Notes under the pieces: generated by a model
The model's input: only the letters and a program-made list of their open reading frames with translations
Database searches by the model: none
What the model was told of the DNA's origin: nothing
Assembly: GCF_039542035.1 (NCBI RefSeq)
Contig: NZ_BAABHJ010000023.1
Coordinates: forward strand, 186,001 to 250,000
Length of the DNA stretch: 64,000 bases
Direction: 5' to 3'
From: Actinoallomurus liliacearum
Lineage (GTDB): Bacteria > Actinomycetota > Actinomycetes > Streptosporangiales > Streptosporangiaceae
Shown here: positions 8,504-15,179 of the stretch, piece after piece
Numbering within the stretch: position 1 is the first letter of the stretch
How the letters are laid out: the number at the start of each line of letters is the position of its first letter
Position numbers and translations under genes: made by a program

Positions 8504-9379
8504 ATGCCGTCCCCCCGACATGACACGATCAACGAGATGTTCCGCGAGCGGCCGGAGCTCGCGGTGGAGTTCCTCCGCGAGCTCAAGGGCATCGAGGTGC
8601 CCGATGCGGTGCCAGTGCAGGTCGAGTCGAACGACTTCAATGACCGGCCGTCGCAGGACTTCCGGCCGGACACGGTGATCACGGTGGGTCCTCCCCAGGG
8701 GCCACGGCACGGGATAATTGTGGAAGTCCAGCAGGAGAAAGCCGATTCAAAGCGACGGCAGCTACCGCGGTATGCCGCGTCGCTGTGGCTGCTGTTGCGT
8801 CGGCCGGTGACTGTGCTCTGCGTGTGCGCCGACCCGAGTACCGCCTCCTACTACGCCGCGCCGATCGAGACCGAGTTGCCCGGCTATGTGTTCCGTGCCG
8901 CGGTGCTCGGCCCGGACGACGTGCCGGCCATCACAGATCCGGACGAGGCGGCGGCCCATCCGGAGCTCGCCGCGATGGCGGTGATGATGCACGGGCTACA
9001 GCACAAGCCCGTGGTGAAGGCATTCGTCGACGGGTTGGCTGCAGTGGAGCCCGGCTACGGAACGCAGTACTATGAATACGCTCACGGTATGGCCGCGCCA
9101 GCCGTCCGACGCATGCTGGAGGAGCTCGTGTCCGCAAAGACCTGGCCTGTCTACAGCCCCTTCGCAAAGGAACACTTCGGCCGCGGCAAGGCAGAAGGCC
9201 TCGAGGAAGGCCGCGCGGAAGAAGGGGTCCACGCCGTTCTCACGGTCCTAGAGACCAGGGGCATCGAGGTGCCGGAAAGCGCTCGTGTCCGCATCCAGGC
9301 GTGTAGGGATGCTCAGGAGATCGAAGCATGGCTCAAGCAGGCCGTCGTCGCGGAGACCGTCGACGAACTGTTCGGCTGA
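8504..9379 (+). CDS. Rpn/PD-(D/E)XK-type nuclease-like protein
   Basis: A 291-residue protein resembling the Rpn/PDDEXK-type transposase-like nucleases that are common as single genes in actinomycetes. The N-terminal helix HDTINEMFRERPELAVEFL is followed by a restriction-endonuclease-like core with Asp56 (FRPDTVI) and the E-x-Q variant of the catalytic motif (IIVEVQ, Glu74/Gln76). A helical second half ends in a charged GRGKAEGLEEGRAEEG segment typical of this group. ATG 8504 is preceded by TTAGGTGAC. It stands alone between the duplicated GNAT fragment and a convergent kinase gene. It might act in recombination or defence; the family's activity in actinobacteria is not established here, so the call is structural. 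Confidence 0.6.
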   Translation: MPSPRHDTINEMFRERPELAVEFLRELKGIEVPDAVPVQVESNDFNDRPSQDFRPDTVITVGPPQGPRHGIIVEVQQEKADSKRRQLPRYAASLWLLLRRPVTVLCVCADPSTASYYAAPIETELPGYVFRAAVLGPDDVPAITDPDEAAAHPELAAMAVMMHGLQHKPVVKAFVDGLAAVEPGYGTQYYEYAHGMAAPAVRRMLEELVSAKTWPVYSPFAKEHFGRGKAEGLEEGRAEEGVHAVLTVLETRGIEVPESARVRIQACRDAQEIEAWLKQAVVAETVDELFG

Positions 9380-9440
9380 GCCGCACTTTCAGCGACGTGT
9401 TCGGCTGATCGTCGTCTCGCGCGGCCGCCTCAGCGATCGA

Positions 9441-9962
9441 TCAGCTGTGTCGGCCTGCCTCGCGGAGCCAGTGGCGGGCTTGGCGGGCCGTGTGCAGGTG
9501 GATGACGATCACGTCCGGGTGGCGGGTGGCGCGTTCGGCGGTCGCCGCTCTTCTCCCGCCGAACTGTGACCAGGCCCAGCGGATGGGGTGGTCCGCTTCG
9601 AACCAGTTGCGGACGCTCTCCTTGTTGCCGTTCCACAGGGGGCGCCGGTCGACGGCGCGGATGACCGAGCGCCGTATCACCCGCCACATCACCGCGCGGC
9701 GCGGCAGGTCGAGCCAGATCACCGTGTCGGCGCGGTCCCACAACAGATCGCCGAGGGCGCGGTGGTACTGGTCCTCGGTCACCCACCGGTCCTGAGCGCT
9801 GAACTCCTTCACGTCGGCCTCGAACTCCGGGCGTGGGACCCAGCCCGGCCCGTGATGCAGCGCGTCCAGCTCGTAGCGGGGCAGCCCGTACCGCTCGGAC
9901 AGCTTGCGGGCGAGCGTCGTCTTGCCGGCCCCCGAGATGCCCGCGATCAGCACCCTGTTCAT
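9441..9962 (-). CDS. P-loop small kinase / adenylate kinase-like AAA protein
   Basis: A 173-residue P-loop protein with a Walker A motif near its N terminus (GISGAGKTT, Lys14), then ELDALHHGPGWVPRPEFE and ITVIWLDLP-type strands. These resemble the 'topology modulation/FlaR-like' nucleoside kinases that carry a D-x-x-x-x-x-P substrate motif. ATG 9962 is preferred; a GTG four codons upstream is possible. It converges on the nuclease gene and is divergent from the CoA transferase gene. The phosphoryl acceptor is unknown. Confidence 0.65.
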   Translation of the reverse strand: MNRVLIAGISGAGKTTLARKLSERYGLPRYELDALHHGPGWVPRPEFEADVKEFSAQDRWVTEDQYHRALGDLLWDRADTVIWLDLPRRAVMWRVIRRSVIRAVDRRPLWNGNKESVRNWFEADHPIRWAWSQFGGRRAATAERATRHPDVIVIHLHTARQARHWLREAGRHS

Positions 9963-10065
9963 CGCTTCGGCCACCGAAGAACGCTACCGGCCGCGTGCGG
10001 TGGCGATGCCGGGTGCCGGGGAACCATTGGTGCTAGGTCCGATTTCTCCGCTGATGGGAGACGAC

Positions 10066-11259
10066 ATGGCTGACGGCGCGCTCGCCGGCGTCCGGGTGCT
10101 CGAACTGTCCCGAATCCTCTCCGGCCCCTTCGCCGGCATGATCCTGGCGGACCTCGGTGCGGAGGTGATCAAGGTCGAGGACACGCGGAAGGGCGACGAC
10201 ACCCGGCAGTGGGGGCCGCCGTTCCAGGGGGACGACGCCACGTACTTCCTGTCCATCAACCGCAACAAGCGCTCCATCAGCGTCGATCTGAAGACCGACA
10301 AGGGCCGGGAGGCCGTCCAGCGGCTCGCCGACCGGGCCGACGTCGTCCTGGAGAACTTCCGGCCGGGTACCGCGGCCCGCCTCGGCTTCGGCTACGAGGA
10401 GCTGTCGGCCCGCAACCCCGGCCTGGTGTACGCCTCGATCAGCGGGTTCGGGCAGACGGGCCCGTACGCCGAGCGCGCCGGGTACGACCTCATCGCGCAG
10501 GCGATGAGCGGGATCATGAGCGTCACCGGGGCGGCCGACGGGCCTCCGGTGCGGATGGGCACGTCCGCGGCGGACCTCGGCGCCGGAATGTACGCGGTGA
10601 TCGGGATTCTGGCCGCGCTGCACGCCCGCCGCTTCACCGGTCGCGGCCAGCACATCGACATCTCGCTCCTGGACGGGCAGATCTCCTGGCTGACGTACGT
10701 CGCCGGAAACCACTTCGCGACCGGCGAGACCCCGCGCCGGTACGGCTCGGCCCACCCGTCGATCGTGCCGTACCAGGCGCTGCCCACCGCCGACGGTCAC
10801 CTCATGGTCGCCATCGGGAACGACGGGCTCTGGCGCCGGTTCGCGACGGCGGTCGGGCGCGGCGACCTGGCCGAGGATCCGCGCTTCGCGACCAACGCCG
10901 ATCGGGTGCACCACCGGGAGGAACTGCTGGGGCTCCTGCGAGCGGCGCTGAGCTCCCGGACCAGCGCCGCGTGGGCGGAGGCCCTCACCGAGGCGGGGGT
11001 GCCGGCGGGGCCGATCAACACGGTGCCCGAGGCGCTGGATCACCCGCAGGTGCGCGCCCGGGACATGGTCGTCGAGGTCGACCACCCTGGGGCGGGCCGG
11101 CTGCGGATGGTCGGCTCGCCCCTCAAACTGTCCGCGCATCCGCCGGCCGTACGCTCGGCGCCGCCCGGTCTCGGCGAGCACACCGATGAGGTCCTCGCCG
11201 AGCTCGGCCTCGGCCCCGATGAGATCGCCGCGATGCGCGAGGAGGGAGCCGTTCGATGA
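10066..11259 (+). CDS. CaiB/BaiF family CoA transferase (class III)
   Basis: A 397-residue family III CoA transferase, which moves CoA between carboxylic acids through an enzyme-bound anhydride on an Asp. The N terminus ALAGVRVLELSRILSGPFAG and DLGAEVIKVE are signature sequences, and the probable catalytic Asp is Asp170 in SAADLGAGMY. ATG 10066 is preferred over an upstream ATG at 10054 because GGGAG lies at the right distance. The stop overlaps the next start (ATGA at 11256), so it is translationally coupled to the enoyl-CoA hydratase gene, and the pair probably activates and processes the same acyl-CoA. The substrate cannot be assigned. Confidence 0.9.
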   Translation: MADGALAGVRVLELSRILSGPFAGMILADLGAEVIKVEDTRKGDDTRQWGPPFQGDDATYFLSINRNKRSISVDLKTDKGREAVQRLADRADVVLENFRPGTAARLGFGYEELSARNPGLVYASISGFGQTGPYAERAGYDLIAQAMSGIMSVTGAADGPPVRMGTSAADLGAGMYAVIGILAALHARRFTGRGQHIDISLLDGQISWLTYVAGNHFATGETPRRYGSAHPSIVPYQALPTADGHLMVAIGNDGLWRRFATAVGRGDLAEDPRFATNADRVHHREELLGLLRAALSSRTSAAWAEALTEAGVPAGPINTVPEALDHPQVRARDMVVEVDHPGAGRLRMVGSPLKLSAHPPAVRSAPPGLGEHTDEVLAELGLGPDEIAAMREEGAVR

Positions 11260-12011
11260 AGATCAGAACGCAGCGGGACGTCGAAGTCGCCGAGGTCACG
11301 GTCGGCGACGGGCATCGCGGGAACGCGCTGTCCAGCGCGGACTGGCGCGAACTCGAGCAAACGTTCCGGCGGCTCGCCCGCGAGGCCGAGCTGCGGGTGG
11401 TGGTCGTGCGAGGCCAGGGCGGCATGTTCAGCTCCGGGTCCGACGTGCGGGAGTGGGTCGAGGCGGACGTCACGGACGTGGCGGACAGCTTCGCCGCCAT
11501 GGAGGCGGCGTGCACCGCGATCGAGGACCTTCCCGTACCGGTGATCGCGCAGGTGGAGGGCGTCGCCGCCGGGGCCGGGTGTCAGCTCGCGCTGGCCTGT
11601 GACCTGCAGGTCATGGCGGAGAGCGCGCGGATCGGGATGCCGATAGCGCGACTCGGCATCCTCGTCAGCCCGGCCTTCGCCGCCCGGCTGGCCGTGCTCG
11701 CCGGGCCCGGCGTCGCGCGGGAACTGCTCTACACCGGGCGTCTCGTCCCCGCCGCCGAGGCCGTGAGCCTGGGACTCGCCACCCGTTGTGTCCCGGACGA
11801 GGAACTGGCCACGGCCACCCGCAGGCTCGTACTGGCCATCAGCCGCCACCCGGGCGCGGCCGTCCGGGCCGCCAAGCACGCGGTCGGGGCCGTGCTCACG
11901 CCGGCGTGGGCGGCGGCGAAGGCGCAGACGGGCGGGCCGCCCGTCGAGTTCGACGACTTCCAGCGGGGGATCGCGACCTTCCTCCGCGACCCGCGGGCGG
12001 CCTCCCCGTGA
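11256..12011 (+). CDS. Enoyl-CoA hydratase/isomerase family protein
   Basis: A 251-residue crotonase-fold protein. The N-terminal strand contains GDGHRGNALSSADW, the oxyanion hole is at MFSSGSDVREW, and the second CoA-binding segment is EGVAAGAGCQLALACDL. The residue positions that carry the catalytic glutamates in classic hydratases read IGMPIARLGIL, so hydratase chemistry is not certain; isomerase, hydrolase or decarboxylase activity is possible. It overlaps the CoA transferase gene by four bases. Its 3' end is the first unit of a degenerate tandem repeat that runs past the stop codon. Confidence 0.85.
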   Translation: MKIRTQRDVEVAEVTVGDGHRGNALSSADWRELEQTFRRLAREAELRVVVVRGQGGMFSSGSDVREWVEADVTDVADSFAAMEAACTAIEDLPVPVIAQVEGVAAGAGCQLALACDLQVMAESARIGMPIARLGILVSPAFAARLAVLAGPGVARELLYTGRLVPAAEAVSLGLATRCVPDEELATATRRLVLAISRHPGAAVRAAKHAVGAVLTPAWAAAKAQTGGPPVEFDDFQRGIATFLRDPRAASP

Positions 12012-12130
12012 CGGATCCGTGGCGGCCTCCCCGTGACAGGCCTGCGCGTGGCCTTCCCGTGACGGGACCCGTGGGCGGCCTCGCCGTGGCGGGCGTGCGC
12101 GCCGTCCTCGTGGGCGGCGTGCCCGTGAGA
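11988..12130. repeat. Degenerate 25-27 bp tandem repeat starting at a stop codon
   Basis: Units built on GCGGCCTCCCCGTGAC recur four to five times with increasing decay. The first unit is the last eight codons plus TGA of the enoyl-CoA hydratase gene (11988-12012) and the second is 12013-12037. The array fills the gap to the convergent DUF3037 gene. Confidence 0.7.
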
Positions 12131-12134
12131 CGGC

Positions 12135-12509
12135 TCAGCGGACGAGGACGTCGAGGAGGCGGTCGAGTTCGGCGGCCGGGTCGGCGGTGAGGCCCGAGTG
12201 GACGGGGCCGGGCTGGACGACGGTGCTGCGCGGCGCGGTCAGCCAGCGGAACCGCGAGCCGAGGGACTCGCCCGCGGCCTGACCGGCCCGCGGGCCGCCG
12301 CAGCAGACGCCGTCGACCGCCTGCAGCGCGGCGCGGACGCCGTCGACGTCGAGGTCCGGGGCCAGCGCGCGGAGCCGTACGTCGTCGACGTGGGTCCGGC
12401 AGCCGAGGAAGTCCTCGGCCTGGCAGTAGAGGATCACCCCGACGTTCATGGTCTCGCCGCGTTCGACGCGGGGGATCACCCGCAGGACGGCGTACTCGAA
12501 GATCTTCAT
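12135..12509 (-). CDS. DUF3037 domain protein, partner of the HipA-like kinase
   Basis: A 124-residue protein that starts MKIFEYAVLRVIPRVERGE and continues MNVGVILYC, the characteristic opening of DUF3037. The longer upstream frame is ignored because ATG 12509 overlaps the stop of the HipA-like gene (ATGA). That overlap implies translational coupling, and this HipA_2-DUF3037 pairing is widespread in bacteria. No enzymatic motif is visible; the role is unknown. It could be an accessory or neutralising partner of the kinase. Confidence 0.8.
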   Translation of the reverse strand: MKIFEYAVLRVIPRVERGETMNVGVILYCQAEDFLGCRTHVDDVRLRALAPDLDVDGVRAALQAVDGVCCGGPRAGQAAGESLGSRFRWLTAPRSTVVQPGPVHSGLTADPAAELDRLLDVLVR

Positions 12510-13330
12510 CCCAGCCAATTCGGTCGGGCCGACGGGCGGTGCTCGGTCCGGGGCGTCGCCGGCCTGGCCTCGCCCACCGCGGGCAGCCAGATCTCCGGTG
12601 TGGCCGCGCGGGTCCCCAGGTGTGCGACGTACGCGGCCGCGACCTCGGCGGGGGAGCCGAAGCCGGGCTCGTCGGCCAGCCACTCCTCGGGGACCAGGGC
12701 GACGACCTCGCGGAGCAGGTCCTCGGTGACCTTAGGACCGAGGTCGCGGCAGGCGCGGGCCAGTCCGGCATCGTCGACGAAGGTCGCCAGCACGTGGTCG
12801 CCCGCGTCGTACGGCCGGGAGATCAGCTTCTCCGCCGAGGCCCACGCGTGGTGGAAGTAGAGACTGGCGCCGTGGTCGATGAGCCAGACGTCGCCGTGCC
12901 AGACCAGGAGGTTGGGGTTCCGCCAGCTGCGGTCGACGTTGCCGATCAGCGCGTCGAACCACAGCACGGCCGCGGCGAAGTCGGCCTCGGGCGTCCAGGC
13001 CAGCGGGTCGAAGCCGAGGGAGCCCGGCAGGTAGTCGACGCCGAGGTTGCGACCGGGGCTGGCCTTGAGCAGGTCCTGGATGTCGGGGTCCGGCTCGTGG
13101 CGGGCGATGACCGGCTCGACGTCCACGGTGACGAGGTCCGGCACCCGCAGGCCGAGGCGCCGGCCCAGCTCACCGGCGATGATCTCCGCGATGAGGGCCT
13201 TGCGCCCCTGCCCGGCGCCGTGGAACTTCACGACGTACGTGCCCAGGTCGTCGGCCTCGACGATGGCGGGCAGGGACCCGCCCTCCCGTAGGGGTGTCAC
13301 GTAGCGCGTGGCGGTGACGTTCGGCAGCAC
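12506..13330 (-). CDS. HipA family kinase-like protein
   Basis: A 274-residue HipA-like protein kinase-fold protein. Recognisable stretches are VTATRYVTPLREGGSLPAIVEA and YVVKFHGAGQG (nucleotide-binding lysine in VVKF), then LWFDALIGNVDRSWRNPNLL (catalytic loop, D-N-x-D-R-x-x-x-N pattern) and WLIDHGASLYF (metal-binding Asp). GTG 13330 is selected because homologues begin with this VTATRYV strand; ATGs at 13360 and 13381 would add a basic leader. It is not the classic HipB/HipA pair, as no HTH gene precedes it; the coupled gene is DUF3037 instead. The target is unknown. Confidence 0.78.
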   Translation of the reverse strand: MLPNVTATRYVTPLREGGSLPAIVEADDLGTYVVKFHGAGQGRKALIAEIIAGELGRRLGLRVPDLVTVDVEPVIARHEPDPDIQDLLKASPGRNLGVDYLPGSLGFDPLAWTPEADFAAAVLWFDALIGNVDRSWRNPNLLVWHGDVWLIDHGASLYFHHAWASAEKLISRPYDAGDHVLATFVDDAGLARACRDLGPKVTEDLLREVVALVPEEWLADEPGFGSPAEVAAAYVAHLGTRAATPEIWLPAVGEARPATPRTEHRPSARPNWLG

Positions 13331-13476
13331 GGGCCAAAGGTACCGGGCGTGTGGCGGCATGCGAGCACGACGTGCGCGCATGCCGGCCCCCGCCGCTGAC
13401 GCGCACACGCTCCGGTGATCGGGAAAATCCTATGAACAGGGAGGTCGGCGTGATGATGCAGATGTCACAGACGGTG

Positions 13477-13514
13477 TTGACGCGGTGAACAATGCAGTAT
13501 CTAATATATTGCAT
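13477..13514 (+). promoter_or_regulatory. Promoter with overlapping palindrome for the GntR-acdS operon
   Basis: TTGACG at 13477-13482 and TAATAT at 13502-13507 look like -35 and -10 elements. The -10 lies inside an AT-rich imperfect palindrome, ATGCAGTAT...ATATTGCAT (13492-13514), which abuts the probable ATG start at 13513. That arrangement fits autoregulation by the GntR protein and possibly a leaderless transcript. Confidence 0.5.
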
Positions 13515-14172
13515 GCCATCTGACCGCCTCCCCCGCCTCGATCGGTCTCTCCTCCGCGACCAGGCGTACCGCATGCTCCGCGACGCGATCGTCGAGGGCG
13601 ACCTCGCACCCGGCGAGATCATCCGGGACGGCGAGCTGGCCGAGCGGGTCGGGCTGTCCCGCACGCCGGTGCGCGAGGCGCTCGCCCGCCTCGCCGACGA
13701 GGGGCTCGTGGAGACCAAGCCGCACGCCTACACCCGGGTCACGCCGCTCGTCGTCCGCGACGTGCGAGACGCGTACGTCGTCGTCCGGGCCATGCACGAG
13801 CTCGCCGTGCGCGCGGCGGTGCCGGTGCTGACCGAGCGGCACATCGAGGCGATGCGCGCGGCGAACGCGCGGTTCGCCGCCGCCCTCGACGCCGGGGACG
13901 TCCCCGCCGCGCTGGCGGCCGACGACGAGCTGCACGACGTTCCCGTGGCCGCGGCGGGCAACCGCGCGGTGGCCGCGACGATCGAGCGGTACGTGCCGCT
14001 GATCCGGCGGCTGGAGCGGCTGCGGTTCGGCTCGCTCCCGGGCCGGCGCTCCATCGCCCTGCACGATCGCCTGATCAACGCGTGCGCCGCACGCGACACC
14101 GAGGCGGCCGTGGCCGCCACTGCCGAGATCTGGGCCACGCTCGGCGACCTTCTGGACAAGGAGACCTCGTGA
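13513..14172 (+). CDS. GntR family transcriptional regulator (FadR/FCD subfamily)
   Basis: A 219-residue regulator with an N-terminal GntR winged helix (DQAYRMLRDAIVEGDLAPGE, then LAERVGLSRTPVREALARLADEGLVE) and a C-terminal all-helical FCD ligand domain with a conserved DDELHDVPVAAAGN metal/ligand motif. ATG 13513 is preferred; an in-frame ATG at 13492 lies inside the putative operator. The stop overlaps the acdS start (GTGA), so it probably controls ACC deaminase expression in response to ACC or a downstream keto acid. That ligand is inferred from context. Confidence 0.87.
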   Translation: MPSDRLPRLDRSLLRDQAYRMLRDAIVEGDLAPGEIIRDGELAERVGLSRTPVREALARLADEGLVETKPHAYTRVTPLVVRDVRDAYVVVRAMHELAVRAAVPVLTERHIEAMRAANARFAAALDAGDVPAALAADDELHDVPVAAAGNRAVAATIERYVPLIRRLERLRFGSLPGRRSIALHDRLINACAARDTEAAVAATAEIWATLGDLLDKETS

Positions 14173-15170
14173 CGACACTGGACGACTTCCCCCGCGAGCG
14201 GCTGCTGTTCGGGCCCTCGCCCGTGCACCCGCTGCCCCGGCTGACCGAGCACCTCGGCAACGGGGTGAAGCTGTGGGCCAAGCGCGAGGACTGCAACTCC
14301 GGCCTCGCGTACGGCGGCAACAAGACGCGCAAGCTGGAGTACCTCGCCGCCGACGCGCTGGCTCAGGGCTGCGACACCCTCGTCTCGATCGGCGGTGTGC
14401 AGTCCAACCACACCCGGCAGGTCGCCGCCGTGGCGGCCCGGCTCGGCCTCAAGTGCGTGCTGGTCCAGGAGAGCTGGGTCGACTGGCCCGACGCCGTCTA
14501 CGACCGGGTGGGCAACATCCTGCTGTCCCGCCTGCTCGGCGCGGACGTGCGCCTGATCGAGGCCGGGTTCGGCATCGAGTTCAAGGAGAGCTGGGAACAG
14601 GCCCTGGAGGACGTACGGGCCCGGGGCGGCCGGCCGTACGCCATCCCGGCGGGCGCGTCGGACCACCGCCTCGGCGGGCTCGGCTTCGCGAACTGGGCGC
14701 GCGAGGTGGAGGAGCAGGAGCGGGAGCTCGGAGTCCACTTCGACACGATCATCGTCTGCTCGGTCACCGGGAGCACCCAGGCGGGGATGATCGCCGGGTT
14801 CGCGGGGAAGGGCCGCCGGATCATCGGCATCGACGGCTCCGCCAAGCCGAAGGAGACCTGGGAGCAGATCGCCCGGATCGCCCGGAACACCGCCGAGCTG
14901 ATCGGGACGGCGGTCGCCGACGACGAGATCGTCCTGGACGAGCGCTATCACGCCGGGACCTACGGGATCCCGGACGAGCAGACCCTGGAGGCCATGCGGC
15001 TGGCCGCGCGGCTGGAAGGGATGATCACCGACCCGGTCTACGAGGGCAAGTCCATGGCCGGGCTCGTCGATCTCGTGACGAACCGGGAGATCGAGTCAGG
15101 AGCAAACGTCCTTTACGCTCATCTCGGGGGGCAACCCGCGCTGAACGGATACAGCGCGCTCTTTCGCTGA
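14169..15170 (+). CDS. acdS: 1-aminocyclopropane-1-carboxylate deaminase
   Basis: A 333-residue PLP fold-type II enzyme that converts ACC, the plant ethylene precursor, to 2-oxobutyrate and ammonia. The PLP lysine is Lys52 (GGNKTRK). The residues that separate true ACC deaminase from D-cysteine desulfhydrase are both of the deaminase kind: the Tyr291-Glu292 pair in VYEGKSM and Leu319 in AHLGGQPA. The GTG start at 14169 overlaps the GntR stop by four bases. A thiamine-diphosphate enzyme follows after 9 bases, giving a three-gene operon. The enzyme gives plant-associated bacteria a nitrogen source and lowers host ethylene. Confidence 0.93.
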   Translation: MTTLDDFPRERLLFGPSPVHPLPRLTEHLGNGVKLWAKREDCNSGLAYGGNKTRKLEYLAADALAQGCDTLVSIGGVQSNHTRQVAAVAARLGLKCVLVQESWVDWPDAVYDRVGNILLSRLLGADVRLIEAGFGIEFKESWEQALEDVRARGGRPYAIPAGASDHRLGGLGFANWAREVEEQERELGVHFDTIIVCSVTGSTQAGMIAGFAGKGRRIIGIDGSAKPKETWEQIARIARNTAELIGTAVADDEIVLDERYHAGTYGIPDEQTLEAMRLAARLEGMITDPVYEGKSMAGLVDLVTNREIESGANVLYAHLGGQPALNGYSALFR

Positions 15171-15179
15171 GAGGCTGAC

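Noticed and set aside
10023..10038. ACCATTGGTGCTAGGT before the CoA transferase as a regulon operator
   Set aside because: The outer bases match but the spacing is two bases short and the core is wrong.
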